From Clostridia bacterium (lineage in GTDB: Bacteria; Bacillota; Clostridia; Oscillospirales; CAG-272), in contig JAFTTS010000050.1 in NCBI GenBank assembly GCA_017466685.1, positions 1-38,683 on the forward strand: 38,683 bases of DNA, written 5' to 3'. Shown here piece by piece: positions 24,298 through 32,629 of this stretch; within the stretch, counting starts at the first letter, position 1; every line of letters begins with the position of its first letter. A program made the position numbers and the translations under genes. The notes below the pieces were generated by a model that was not told the DNA's origin, did no database searches, and was given only the letters and a program-made list of their open reading frames with translations.

Positions 24298-24951
24298 CTA
24301 CTTCTCGTCGTTCTCTATATGCACCCTCGGCAGATTCCAACAATATTTCGTTGCAAGCAGGCGTATCAGAACAACCGAAAGCATGGACAGCACCGAAGCG
24401 AGCGGGATGTTGTCAATGCAAGTGCGAAGTATAAAATACAGCGTGCTTCCGAAGATGGATGCAAGTGCGTAAATGTGCTTTTTGAAAACATATGGCGTTG
24501 TGTTAATGAGTATATCGCGGAAGATACCGCCGCCGACGCCTGTTATCATACCGATGACGATGATAATGAACGCATTATCGGAAAAGCCGTGTGTGAAGCC
24601 GACCTCCGCGCCGGTTACCGAGAATGCCGCGAGTCCCACTGCGTCAAAGAAGTTGTTTATATGCTCGATTTTGGTTTTGAATGTGTGAAATTTTTTGCGG
24701 TTTATGTAAGCGATGATGAAAACCGTTATCGCCGTTATCATTGCGATCAGGCATATATGAAATGATGCGAATATATTCGGCGGTGTGATGCCGAGGAGCA
24801 GATCGCGTACGATACCGCCGCCGACTGCGGTGATACATCCGACGAACACAACTCCGAAAATATCAAGGCTCGCTCCGACTGCGATCAGTGCGCCCGACAA
24901 GGCAAACGCCACCGTTCCGATTATCTCAAGTATTTTTATTATTTCTGCCAT
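24298..24951 (-). CDS. TRIC cation channel family protein (UPF0126/YadS-like)
   Basis: A 217-residue membrane protein built from two homologous halves, each of three helices with the glycine-rich motif: TAVGGGIVRDLLLG and TGVGGGIFRDILIN. These GGGxxRD repeats are the hallmark of the prokaryotic TRIC-type family, which forms trimeric potassium-permeable channels. The start at 24951 is preferred since GGAGG lies 6 nt upstream; an ATG at 24957 directly abuts that site. It is monocistronic. Its role in the cell, probably ion balance, is not indicated by its neighbours. Confidence 0.9.
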   Translation of the reverse strand: MAEIIKILEIIGTVAFALSGALIAVGASLDIFGVVFVGCITAVGGGIVRDLLLGITPPNIFASFHICLIAMITAITVFIIAYINRKKFHTFKTKIEHINNFFDAVGLAAFSVTGAEVGFTHGFSDNAFIIIVIGMITGVGGGIFRDILINTTPYVFKKHIYALASIFGSTLYFILRTCIDNIPLASVLSMLSVVLIRLLATKYCWNLPRVHIENDEK

Positions 24952-24986
24952 TGTCATCCTCCGTTTAAGGATTAAAATACTGCTTA

Positions 24987-25015
24987 ATTATATCATATTC
25001 AGTCGGTTGTGTCAA
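24987..25015 (-). promoter_or_regulatory. Promoter of the TRIC-family gene
   Basis: Minus-strand TTGACA (25010-25015), 17 nt, TATAAT (24987-24992): a perfect consensus directly after the pfkA terminator. Confidence 0.9.
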
Positions 25016-25017
25016 GA

Positions 25018-25049
25018 CACAAAAACCACCCGTTTTTTAGACGAGTGGT
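25018..25049 (-). terminator. Terminator after pfkA
   Basis: On the minus strand ACCACTCGT (25049-25041) pairs with ACGGGTGGT (25033-25025), with one G-U pair, and is followed by TTTTTGTG. Confidence 0.85.
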
Positions 25050-25061
25050 CTTGTATATTTA

Positions 25062-26129
25062 TCAGTTCTTTGCGAGAGTCATTGCAACATCCATGAGATC
25101 CTCAAGGACTGCCTTCTTCTCTGCACAGCGTGTCTTCATTGCTTCAAGCTGCTCGGCATTAAACTTATCAAGGTCGCCGTCCTTCAGCTTGTTCTTGTAC
25201 ATACGGTCAACAACGAGTGCCCATGCAATATCGGTTGCAACGAGCTTGCCGTCACGCTCGCAAACAACGAGGTCTGACTTGCCGTCGAGTACGAGGTCAA
25301 CTGCGAAATCGCCCATACGGGTTGCAGTGAGTCTGTCGCGGAGTGTCGGTGCGCCGCCGCGTACCATGTGTGCAAGACGGATAAAACGCGAATCGATGTT
25401 TGCCTCTTCGTTCATACGCTTGGTGAGGTTTTCGCCGAATCCCGCTGGCATACCCTCGGAATGCATAACGAGGAAGCTTCTTTGTCCCTTTGCACGGAGC
25501 TCGATGAGCTTCTTAATGCAAGCGTCCTCATCGAAGGGAAGCTCTTTTACTGCAATTGCGTTTGCGCCGCAGGAGATGCCGCATTCGATTGCGATGTAAC
25601 CTGCGTCACGTCCCATAACCTCGATAACCTCGCCGCGTGCGTGAGATTCGCAGGTGTCGCGCAGACAGTCAGCTGCGTGGAGAACAGTGTTCATTGCTGT
25701 ATCAAAGCCGATGGAATAATCGGTGGAGGTGATGTCGTTGTCGATGGTGCAGGGAATACCGATTGTCGGAATACCGCGCATGGAGAGATCGGTTGCACCG
25801 CGGAATGTACCGTCACCGCCGCAGGCAATGATACCGTCGATTTCGTTATCCTTACAAGTCTGTATAGCCTTTGCCATACCTGCTTCGGTTGCGAACTCGT
25901 CACAACGGTCGGAATAAAGTATCGTTCCGCCAAGACCGGTGATGTTTGCAACGTCAAGTGAAGTGAGCTTGCGGAGTTCTCCGCTGATAAGACCTGTGTA
26001 ACCTTTGCATATTCCAACAACCTCAACGCCGCGTGCAAGTGCGGAACGAACGACTGCGCGAACAGCCGCATTCATGCCGGGAGCGTCACCGCCTGAGGTG
26101 AGAACGCCGATTTTTCTGAATTTTGCCAT
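25062..26129 (-). CDS. pfkA: ATP-dependent 6-phosphofructokinase
   Basis: It phosphorylates fructose 6-phosphate in glycolysis. Family signatures are GVLTSGGDAPGMNAAVRAV (8-26), CGGDGTFRGA (103-112) and TIDNDI (128-133) with the catalytic base Asp130. The glycine in GGDG, where pyrophosphate-dependent enzymes usually have Asp, points to ATP as phosphoryl donor. At 355 residues it is longer than the 320-residue Bacillus form, by extra C-terminal sequence, as in several clostridial enzymes. It is monocistronic with a visible promoter and terminator. Confidence 0.95.
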   Translation of the reverse strand: MAKFRKIGVLTSGGDAPGMNAAVRAVVRSALARGVEVVGICKGYTGLISGELRKLTSLDVANITGLGGTILYSDRCDEFATEAGMAKAIQTCKDNEIDGIIACGGDGTFRGATDLSMRGIPTIGIPCTIDNDITSTDYSIGFDTAMNTVLHAADCLRDTCESHARGEVIEVMGRDAGYIAIECGISCGANAIAVKELPFDEDACIKKLIELRAKGQRSFLVMHSEGMPAGFGENLTKRMNEEANIDSRFIRLAHMVRGGAPTLRDRLTATRMGDFAVDLVLDGKSDLVVCERDGKLVATDIAWALVVDRMYKNKLKDGDLDKFNAEQLEAMKTRCAEKKAVLEDLMDVAMTLAKN

Positions 26130-26189
26130 AATATCTATCTTCCTTTGCTTATAAAATTTCCTTTTTAAGTTAATTTTTACCGAATATAT

Positions 26190-26218
26190 ATTATAATATA
26201 TTTTGATAGAAAAATCAA
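26190..26218 (-). promoter_or_regulatory. Promoter of pfkA
   Basis: Minus-strand TTGATT (26213-26218), 17 nt, TATAAT (26190-26195). The rest of 26219-26430 is AT-rich with no gene I can support; it contains one TGTCGAA heptamer on the minus strand (26275-26281). Confidence 0.75.
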
Positions 26219-26430
26219 GTACTTAGTCGTATTTTTATACTTTTGTTAATATTTTGCCAATTTCCGATGTCGCTTTCGACAAAAAATGTGATTATTTGCA
26301 CATATTTTCATTGGGCACATGACATATCTCTCCAATGTATATTTTATGCCGTTTTTTAGTTTTCGATATGAGGGAAAATACACCATCTGAGTGCTAATTG
26401 TGAAAATATCGGTAATTTTTGAAAAAACCA

Positions 26431-26459
26431 TTGCAAAAAGGCGCGGTATCGTGTATAAT
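26431..26459 (+). promoter_or_regulatory. Promoter of the CNNM-family gene
   Basis: TTGCAA (26431-26436), 17 nt, TATAAT (26454-26459). It implies a 5' leader of about 156 nt before the ATG at 26622. Confidence 0.82.
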
Positions 26460-26494
26460 AGTAATATTAAAGCTATAAGGAGTGACTAACAACC

Positions 26495-26569
26495 ATGAGT
26501 GAGAATCCGGGTCCCGCCCGACGATGCATGACACCGAACAATACTGACGCACCTATCTCTCCGCCATGA
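26495..26569 (+). CDS. Possible proline-rich leader peptide (24 aa)
   Basis: A 24-codon ORF lies inside the 5' leader of the CNNM-family gene. AAGGAG (26477-26482) is 12 nt upstream of its ATG, a little far. The peptide starts MSENPGPARR and ends in ISPP before TGA; six of 24 residues are proline. A second ATG overlaps its stop codon (26566-26568) and opens a 6-codon ORF. Proline-rich leader peptides control magnesium transporter genes in enteric bacteria (mgtL of mgtA), and the downstream gene here is of a magnesium/cobalt-linked family. That parallel is inference; the ORF could equally be chance. Confidence 0.35.
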   Translation: MSENPGPARRCMTPNNTDAPISPP

Positions 26570-26621
26570 TACGCACTTTTACATAAACGATACTTTACAA
26601 AATATATATCAGGAGATTATT

Positions 26622-27908
26622 ATGATAGACGGCGACAGTATACGCATGATAATAGCGATATTTATCCTTGTTACGATGTCAGCATTATTTTCGGCGACCG
26701 AAACTGCATTTAATACATTCAACCGCGTCAGAATGAAGAATCTTGCCTCCGACGGCAATAAACGCGCGGCGACTGTACTCAAATTGTCTGAGGATTACGA
26801 TTCACTTATTTCCACTATACTTATCGGAAACAACATAGTTAACATCGCGCTTACCGCTATAGCGACGGTTATGTTCGTCAAGTGGTTCCCCAATAACGGT
26901 GCGGCGATCTCAACTGCGGCGACGACGGTGTTCGTTCTCATTTTCGGAGAAGTTTCTCCCAAGAGTATTGCCAAGGAAACGCCCGATGGATTTGCACTGA
27001 CCGTTGCACCGATAATACGCTTGCTTGTTTTCCTTTTCACGCCTATAAATCTTTTCTTCCGCTTATGGAAAAAGATGCTTGCAAAGATATTCAATCTCGG
27101 CGGCGAAAAGGTTATGACCGAAGAAGAGCTTATAACTATCGTTGACGAGGTCCAGGAAGACGGCGTTATCGACGAGCAGGAGGGTGAGCTGATTCGTTCG
27201 GCGATTGAATTTGTCGACGGTGACGCCGAGGAGATCATTACTCCCCGTGTTGACGTTATTGCCATTGACAAGGACACAACAAACGACGAAATTGCAGAGA
27301 TCTTTTTCAGTACGGGCTTTTCACGTTTGCCCGTATATGAGGAAACGATTGACAATATAATTGGTGTGCTTCACGAAAAGGATTTCTATTATCTTATCCG
27401 TAACGGCGGAAAAAATATCGGTAAGATACTCAAAAAACCCTTTTTCATCACTTGTCACGTAAAAATTTCAAAGTTACTTACGCAGTTCCAGCAGGAAAAG
27501 ACACATATGGCGATCGTTCTTGACGATTATGGCGGAACGATGGGTATTGTCACACTCGAGGACGTTCTTGAGGAGCTGGTTGGCGACATCTGGGACGAAC
27601 ATGACGAGGTGGAGGAGCAGACCGTTACCGAAAATTCGGACGGCACTGTAACATTCGCAGGTGATATGCGAACGGATGAATTCTTTGAGCATTTTGAAAT
27701 TATCCCCGATGATGAGGATGAGCTTCCGCAGACTGTAAGCGGATGGGTTACGATGCAGCTTGGAGAATTTCCCGAGGTTGGCGTGGAGTTTGATTTTAAA
27801 AAGCTTCATGTTGAGGTCACAAAGGTTGACGACAAGCTCGTTGAGGAAATAAAGGTTACAATAATCGAAGCAGACTCCGACGAGGACGATGCCGATAAAG
27901 ATGAATAA
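26622..27908 (+). CDS. CNNM/CorC-type membrane protein with CBS domains (hemolysin family)
   Basis: A 428-residue protein of the HlyC/CorC family. The N-terminal CNNM (DUF21) membrane domain (about 1-190) contains SALFSATETAFNTFN and FGEVSPKSIAKE, typical of the family. It is followed by a CBS pair (about 205-335; ITPRVDVIAI, FSRLPVYEETIDNIIGVLH, DDYGGTMGIVTLEDVLEELVGDI split in the text as GGTMGIVTLEDVLEEL) and a CorC/HlyC transporter-associated domain (about 345-420). Relatives export or regulate Mg2+ or Co2+ across the membrane. GGAG lies 8 nt before the ATG. The acidic C-terminus (DSDEDDADKDE) is unremarkable. Confidence 0.93.
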   Translation: MIDGDSIRMIIAIFILVTMSALFSATETAFNTFNRVRMKNLASDGNKRAATVLKLSEDYDSLISTILIGNNIVNIALTAIATVMFVKWFPNNGAAISTAATTVFVLIFGEVSPKSIAKETPDGFALTVAPIIRLLVFLFTPINLFFRLWKKMLAKIFNLGGEKVMTEEELITIVDEVQEDGVIDEQEGELIRSAIEFVDGDAEEIITPRVDVIAIDKDTTNDEIAEIFFSTGFSRLPVYEETIDNIIGVLHEKDFYYLIRNGGKNIGKILKKPFFITCHVKISKLLTQFQQEKTHMAIVLDDYGGTMGIVTLEDVLEELVGDIWDEHDEVEEQTVTENSDGTVTFAGDMRTDEFFEHFEIIPDDEDELPQTVSGWVTMQLGEFPEVGVEFDFKKLHVEVTKVDDKLVEEIKVTIIEADSDEDDADKDE

Positions 27909-27918
27909 TGTTATATGG

Positions 27919-27952
27919 AGCTGTCTTGCTTTGTCGGGACAGTTCTTTTTTT
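27919..27952 (+). terminator. Terminator after the CNNM-family gene
   Basis: AGCTGTC (27919-27925) pairs with GACAGTT (27938-27944), one G-U pair, followed by C and seven T. Confidence 0.85.
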
Positions 27953-28052
27953 GTGTAAATTTAAAAAGATTTACAAAAAGTTCAATCTGTCGTAAGGCGT
28001 TATAAATGACTTCGGAGTAAAATTATATGTAAGGACATTGGAGGTGAGGTTC

Positions 28053-28943
28053 GTGTTCGGATATGTAAAGCCGGTGTCGGCTGAGCTTAAGGTTAAAGAA
28101 TACGAGCTTTACCGTGCTGTTTACTGCGGTCTCTGTGAAGCTCTCGGGCGTAACACTACGCATATATCGCGGTTGTCGCTCAGCTACGATTTTGTTTTTC
28201 TTGCGCTGGTGAGGATGTCACTTGCAGGTGAGGTCGGTAAAATCGAGCGTCACAGGTGTCTTGCACATCCGACGAAGAAACGCGCGGTTTTGGTCGGAGC
28301 AAAGCAGCTTGATTACTGCGCAAGGCTTTCGTCTGTGCTGACTTATCACAAGCTGTGCGACGATATTGCGGATACACGCGGCTTTAAGCGGTTTGGTTCA
28401 CGATTGCTTCTTCCGTTTGCATCGAGGATAAGAAAACGTGCAAAATTTGAGGCTTCGACGGAGGAATATATCAGCTCAAGACTCGCCGCACTCTCACAGC
28501 TTGAAAAAGAGAACTGTGCTTCGCTTGACATGGCGGCAGAACCGTTTGGTGAGCTTATGGCGTATGTATGTGCATATGGGTTTGAAGCGGAGAGCGTGAG
28601 TGCTCGTATTGCTGCGGAGATAGGACGGCATATCGGACGGTATATTTATATTATCGACGCTGTTGATGACCTTGAGGATGATATAAAATCGGGCTCGTAC
28701 AATCCGTTTCGTGTGATGTATGAAAATCCCATAGAGGGCTTGTGTAACGACTGCGAGCAGATAAAACGTGCGCTGACGATGGAGCTTATGGGAATCGAAG
28801 CGGCGATTGGTCTCATGGAATTCGATGCTGTTTACGAATACGGTGAAATAATAAAAAATATAATTTATCTTGGCTTGCCGGAGTTTACAAACAAGGTTTT
28901 CGGCAAATATATAAAGGAAAACGATCAGGTTGGAGAGACATAA
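28053..28943 (+). CDS. DUF5685-like uncharacterised protein
   Basis: A 296-residue, mostly helical soluble protein beginning MFGYVKPVSAELKVKEYELY followed by YCGLCEALG; this opening I associate with DUF5685, found in Clostridia. The GTG start at 28053 has GGAGG 8 nt upstream; an in-frame TTG at 28038 lacks a site. Two aspartate-rich segments are striking: LCDDIADTRG (about residue 101) and IDAVDDLEDDIKSGSYNP (about residue 207). These resemble the metal/diphosphate-binding DDxxD motifs of isoprenoid synthases, but overall homology is not established. It is the first gene of an apparent operon with a J-domain protein (3-nt gap) and a membrane protein. Function unknown. Confidence 0.75.
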   Translation: MFGYVKPVSAELKVKEYELYRAVYCGLCEALGRNTTHISRLSLSYDFVFLALVRMSLAGEVGKIERHRCLAHPTKKRAVLVGAKQLDYCARLSSVLTYHKLCDDIADTRGFKRFGSRLLLPFASRIRKRAKFEASTEEYISSRLAALSQLEKENCASLDMAAEPFGELMAYVCAYGFEAESVSARIAAEIGRHIGRYIYIIDAVDDLEDDIKSGSYNPFRVMYENPIEGLCNDCEQIKRALTMELMGIEAAIGLMEFDAVYEYGEIIKNIIYLGLPEFTNKVFGKYIKENDQVGET

Positions 28944-28946
28944 TTT

Positions 28947-29552
28947 ATGAAAGATCCATATAAAGTGCTCGGTGTTGCCAGAGAGGCGACTGACGAGGAA
29001 ATCAAAAAAGCATACCGCGAGCTTGCGCGTAAATACCATCCCGACAATTATGTGAACAATCCGCTCGCCGATCTCGTTGAAGAAAAAATGAAGGAGATCA
29101 ACGAAGCGTACGATCAGATACAAAAGGAACGTGCAGGCGGCTCGAGTTATTCTCATTCGGGACAGAGCTATTCGTCCGGCTCATACAGCGATTACACAAA
29201 GGTTCGCGAACTTATCAATGAGCGCAGATATTCCGATGCCGAGCTGATACTTGATGCTGTCAGTGCAGGAAGCAGAAACGCCGAATGGAACTTCCTCAAG
29301 GGATGTGTTCTCATTCAGCGCGGTTGGTACTATGATGCACAGAAATATCTTGAAACTGCGTGCTATCTTGATCCGACAAACAGCGAATACCGTATGGCGC
29401 TTGACCGTATCCGTCAGAATACGTCAAACTACGGCGGCGGTTACCGTACATCGAACGGCGGCGGTACATCGGCGTGTGACATCTGCTCGGGACTCATTTG
29501 TGCTGACTGCCTTTGCGAATGCTGCGGCGGAGATCTTATATCCTGCTGTTAA
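28947..29552 (+). CDS. J-domain (DnaJ-like) protein with Cys-rich C-terminus
   Basis: A 201-residue protein. The N-terminal J domain (1-62) starts [21 protein letters not shown] and has the essential HPD tripeptide in KYHPDN, so it should stimulate an Hsp70 (DnaK) partner. A Ser/Tyr/Gly linker (about 66-82) leads to a TPR-like helical region (about 85-150; [34 protein letters not shown]). The C-terminus contains at least eight cysteines in CxxC and CC arrangements, perhaps a metal site or membrane-anchored tail. It lacks the zinc-finger and substrate domains of DnaJ itself. The neighbours suggest a specialised co-chaperone for the DUF5685-like protein; that is a guess. Confidence 0.85.
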   Translation: MKDPYKVLGVAREATDEEIKKAYRELARKYHPDNYVNNPLADLVEEKMKEINEAYDQIQKERAGGSSYSHSGQSYSSGSYSDYTKVRELINERRYSDAELILDAVSAGSRNAEWNFLKGCVLIQRGWYYDAQKYLETACYLDPTNSEYRMALDRIRQNTSNYGGGYRTSNGGGTSACDICSGLICADCLCECCGGDLISCC

Positions 29553-29562
29553 ATAGAATGAT

Positions 29563-30084
29563 ATGAAAAAAACACGTAAAATCGCCCTTGCCGCGATACT
29601 TTCCGCGCTTTCCGTCGTGATACTTCTGCTCGGCTCGATAATCACGGTGCTTGATATGACTGCGGTGGCACTTGGTTCGATTCTCATAATGCTTGCCGTT
29701 ATCGAGATCGGCGGTGCGTATCCGTATCTTATATGGCTTGTTACAGGCGTTTTGTCGCTTCTGCTTTTACCGGACAAATTCGGTGCACTGCTTTATTTGG
29801 CATTCGGCGGTATATATCCGATATTCAAGGCTATGTTTGAGAGGCTTCACTATGTTGTGTCGTGGATACTCAAGTTCAGCTGCTTCAATGTGATGCTTAT
29901 TATAATGATAGTTGTTGCAAATTTCGTTCTCGGTCTGCCGGATACGGGACTCGGTTTTACATTGCCGGTGTTTGGCATATGTAACTTTACATTCTTTATT
30001 TACGACATTGCGACAACCCAGCTTATAACGCTCTATCTCGTCAAGCTTCGAAGAATGCTCGGACTTAAAAATTTCTTTAAGTGA
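29563..30084 (+). CDS. Small integral membrane protein, ECF S-component-like
   Basis: A 173-residue hydrophobic protein with about five predicted helices and a basic start (MKKTRKIALAAILSALSVV). The opening alanine/leucine-rich helix, the compact size and short basic C-terminus resemble substrate-binding S components of energy-coupling factor vitamin transporters, but no specific signature can be named. Only 10 nt separate it from the J-domain gene and no strong ribosome binding site is visible, so it may depend on translational coupling. Function unknown. Confidence 0.7.
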   Translation: MKKTRKIALAAILSALSVVILLLGSIITVLDMTAVALGSILIMLAVIEIGGAYPYLIWLVTGVLSLLLLPDKFGALLYLAFGGIYPIFKAMFERLHYVVSWILKFSCFNVMLIIMIVVANFVLGLPDTGLGFTLPVFGICNFTFFIYDIATTQLITLYLVKLRRMLGLKNFFK

Positions 30085-30114
30085 GCGTTTCGACATGATC
30101 AATAATAAAAAGAA

Positions 30115-30148
30115 AACAGTCGCTTCAAATAATCGGCGGCTGTTTTTT
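30115..30148. terminator. Terminator at the end of the DUF5685-DnaJ operon
   Basis: AACAGTCGC (30115-30123) pairs with GCGGCTGTT (30136-30144), one G-U pair, followed by TTTT. An A-rich run on the left lets it also serve the converging minus-strand gene. Confidence 0.85.
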
Positions 30149-30161
30149 GATATTCGGCTGT

Positions 30162-31025
30162 TTACTCCGTATCGGCTTTTTTGAGAGAGCTTACATATGC
30201 ACCGTAGCGTATCCAGATGAACACTGCGAAGGCGGCGCATATCGTGCAGCGTAAGAAGCTGTCCGATTCACCGATGAGAAGCTTTGTCGGGAAGAGAAGA
30301 CTTGGTATCGCCGAGGTGAAAAGAAGGACCGGTGCGACTGTTGCCGTTGCGAGATAAAAACGGTGTGAGAAGATTCCGAGCAGGGAACGCGATTCATTGA
30401 GAAAATAGAGCATTGCGGCAAGAAGTGCGATTTCGAAAAGTGTTTTGCTCGGACTTGTGTTGAGAACTGTTGTATCGAAATAGATACGAATGAGGCAAAC
30501 TGTACACCATGCCGTCGGGAAGAAAGAGCAGAATGCGCGTGCGGCAGGGACCTTTACTTTTTCAAATATGAAGCTTAAGAAGAAAATGATTGCCGGAATA
30601 CAGAAGACAAGCTCAAGTATATCGAAAAGCGGAAGTCGCTCAAGAAGTGTCATTTTTTCAAGCAGCTCGGGCGAGATATTCTTTGTTTCCTCGATGTGTT
30701 TATATATATAATATAATGAAAACAAAATATCCGCAACGAGCAGAAATGCAATCGTACTTGAAATGAAGATGCCAGAATTGCTGTTAGGGCAGGTGTATTC
30801 TTTGCTGTGCTTGGGTGCAGTTGCCAGTGAGATGAAGACAAGCGCAGTTAAAATCACTGCCAGTGCAATATGGAAAACTGTCGGGAGAATAGTGTCACGG
30901 GCGTAAACACCGTATTTTACGTCGAGCTGCGTCTGCGTCAGGATACTTCGGGCGATAACTGCCAGAAGTGCTGTGCCGAGTGACGCTATGAGAAGAATGA
31001 GCGGAAAATTGATTTTTTTCTTCAT
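30162..31025 (-). CDS. Uncharacterised polytopic membrane protein
   Basis: A 287-residue protein with about seven or eight predicted helices and no soluble domain. I see no catalytic or transport signature. The start at 31025 (MKKKINFPLILL) is preferred since it gives a normal positively charged first helix; AAAGGAC lies about 14 nt upstream, which is a long spacing. An in-frame ATG at 31064 would add 13 residues. Only a weak -10 (TATAAT near 31098-31103, minus strand) was found upstream. It is a single-gene unit between the DnaJ operon and the ribosomal protein operon. Function unknown. Confidence 0.7.
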   Translation of the reverse strand: MKKKINFPLILLIASLGTALLAVIARSILTQTQLDVKYGVYARDTILPTVFHIALAVILTALVFISLATAPKHSKEYTCPNSNSGIFISSTIAFLLVADILFSLYYIYKHIEETKNISPELLEKMTLLERLPLFDILELVFCIPAIIFFLSFIFEKVKVPAARAFCSFFPTAWCTVCLIRIYFDTTVLNTSPSKTLFEIALLAAMLYFLNESRSLLGIFSHRFYLATATVAPVLLFTSAIPSLLFPTKLLIGESDSFLRCTICAAFAVFIWIRYGAYVSSLKKADTE

Positions 31026-31269
31026 TTTATTATATACCGTCCTTTGTATATCGTCAAATAGCATTGAGGACGCAAATTTTTGCTTGCGTACATATAATTA
31101 TAACTCACACATATTAACGCGGTGTTAATAAAATTACTGTATTTAAAAAATATATCCAAATATCGCATAAACTTCGGGGTGTTGACGATACTGTGCATGA
31201 TGCACAAAAAATGCTACCGAAATTCTACAAAGATTTCTTTCGCGAAATATGCGGAATTTATCAAAACTC

Positions 31270-31298
31270 TTGACATTTTTGCGATGTTGTAGTATAAT
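31270..31298 (+). promoter_or_regulatory. Promoter of the S10 ribosomal protein operon
   Basis: TTGACA (31270-31275), 17 nt, TATAAT (31293-31298): a perfect consensus, giving a 5' leader of about 257 nt before rpsJ. Confidence 0.92.
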
Positions 31299-31304
31299 AT
31301 TGAA

Positions 31305-31561
31305 TGTTGACGTGCGTTTAATGGCGAGAGGTTGCAGTTAAGGCGGTGTGGCACTGCCTGAAACTGGTTAATTTTCGCCGGAGTATGTCCGATATTTAAC
31401 CGGGCGTTGTCAATCAGACATCGCGACGAGTTAAGCCTGCCACCGTACACCCCGCATTTCCCGCTTCGTGAAAGTGCGGTTTTAATACGGAGAGGCAGGA
31501 AACACCCGACGCAGTGTTTGAACAAAACCGCCCTCCAATTACTAAAAAGGAGGCAAAAGCA
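31305..31561 (+). ncRNA. Structured 5' leader of the S10 operon
   Basis: About 257 untranslated bases hold a chain of stems. These are AGGCGGT/ACTGCCT (31340-31358), GGTTAA/TTAACC (31366-31371 with 31396-31401) enclosing CGGA/TCCG, and GCG-TGTC/GACA-CGC (31404-31423). A long arm CCTGCC/GGCAGG follows, containing CCGTA/TACGG and CCGCA/TGCGG (31452-31456 with 31475-31479), then AAACAC/GTGTTT. Last, the segment GCCCTCC (from 31530) can pair with the ribosome binding site GGAGGC (31549-31554). The last stem would hide the rpsJ ribosome binding site, as in autoregulated ribosomal operons. The regulator (S10, L4 or another) cannot be told from sequence. Confidence 0.6.
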
Positions 31562-31873
31562 ATGGCAGTCAAGGATAAGATCAGAATCCGTCTGAAAAGC
31601 TACGATCACACTCTCGTCGATCAGGCCGCTCAGAAGATCGTTGAGACCGTAAAGAGAAATGGCGCAACCGTTTCCGGTCCGATCCCGCTCCCCACAGAGA
31701 AGGAGATCATCACGATCCTCCGTGCTGTTCACAAGTATAAGGACAGCCGCGAGCAGTTTGAACTGAGAACTCACAAGAGACTCATCGACGTAGTTAAGCC
31801 GTCGCAGAAGACGATTGAAGCTCTGACAGGTCTTGAATTACCCGCCGGCGTTGAGATAGAGATCAAGCTCTAA
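31562..31873 (+). CDS. rpsJ: 30S ribosomal protein S10
   Basis: First gene of the operon, 103 residues, also a transcription antitermination partner (NusE). It starts [16 protein letters not shown] with GGAGG upstream; the in-frame ATG at 31514 lies inside the leader and is rejected. The HKRLIDVV segment and the [15 protein letters not shown] end are family-typical. Confidence 0.98.
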   Translation: MAVKDKIRIRLKSYDHTLVDQAAQKIVETVKRNGATVSGPIPLPTEKEIITILRAVHKYKDSREQFELRTHKRLIDVVKPSQKTIEALTGLELPAGVEIEIKL

Positions 31874-31975
31874 TCCCATACGGCATCGCTCGAAAGAGCA
31901 AACCAAGGTCACGTTGGCGTTATCGCGAAAGCGAAAATCCAAAGCGTCAACCAATAATCTTAGGAGGAAACCAAA
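31874..31975 (+). other. Structured spacer between rpsJ and rplC
   Basis: The 102-base gap is long for this operon. It contains two small hairpins with GAAA tetraloops (GCTC/GAGC at 31888-31899 and CGC/GCG at 31924-31933); the second is enclosed by a wider stem TTGGCGTT/AGCGTCAA (31914-31921 with 31943-31950). The structure ends just before the rplC ribosome binding site. It may be a processing or regulatory element; no known family is recognised. Confidence 0.5.
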
Positions 31976-32608
31976 ATGAAAAAAGCCATCATCGGCAAGA
32001 AGATCGGTATGACTCAGATCTTCGACGAAATCGGAAACGTAATTCCGGTAACTGTTATCGAAGCAGGTCCCTGCGTTGTCGTTCAGAAGAAAACAGCTGA
32101 AAACGACGGTTATGACGCAGTTCAGCTCGGCTTCGGCGGAGTCAAGGAAAAGCACATGACCAAGGCTGAAATTGGTCACTTCAAAAAAGCAGGTGTTGAA
32201 AACAAGAAGCACCTCAAGGAATTCCGTCTTGCAGATGCAGCATCTATGAATGTTGGTGACGCGATTACCGTCGATACCTTCGCCGCTGGCGAGAAGGTCG
32301 ATATAACCGGTACATCCAAGGGTCACGGATATTCGGGCGTTGTTAAGAGATGGGGTCAGCATCAGATGCGTATGACTCACGGTAACGGTCCTGTTCACCG
32401 TCACATCGGTTCTGTAGGTTCGAACTCCACACCTTCGAGAATCTTCAAGAACAAGCATATGCCCGGTCAGTACGGTAACGTTACATCTACCGTTCTGAAC
32501 CTTGAAGTAGTTAAAGTAGACGCGGAAAAGAATATCATTGCAGTTAAGGGCGCCGTTCCCGGTTCCCGCGGCAACATCGTATTCCTCCGCGATTCTGTAA
32601 AAGCATAA
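31976..32608 (+). CDS. rplC: 50S ribosomal protein L3
   Basis: A 210-residue early 23S rRNA-assembly protein with its central extension reaching the peptidyl transferase centre. [17 protein letters not shown] at the start and the loop block containing [11 protein letters not shown] and the conserved [12 protein letters not shown] are clear. AGGAGG precedes the ATG. Confidence 0.98.
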   Translation: MKKAIIGKKIGMTQIFDEIGNVIPVTVIEAGPCVVVQKKTAENDGYDAVQLGFGGVKEKHMTKAEIGHFKKAGVENKKHLKEFRLADAASMNVGDAITVDTFAAGEKVDITGTSKGHGYSGVVKRWGQHQMRMTHGNGPVHRHIGSVGSNSTPSRIFKNKHMPGQYGNVTSTVLNLEVVKVDAEKNIIAVKGAVPGSRGNIVFLRDSVKA

Positions 32609-32629
32609 GCGGAAGGAGGAAACATCACT

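Noticed and set aside
26275..26281. TGTCGAA (0A-box-like) heptamer upstream of pfkA
   Set aside because: It lies upstream of the pfkA -35 box with no second site; copies of this heptamer are expected by chance in a window of this size. Another copy at 30089-30095 lies between converging genes and is also ignored.
26460..26621. M-box or Mn2+ (yybP-ykoY) riboswitch in the CNNM-gene leader
   Set aside because: I looked for the conserved cores of these riboswitch classes by eye and did not find them; the only clear content is the short proline-rich ORF.
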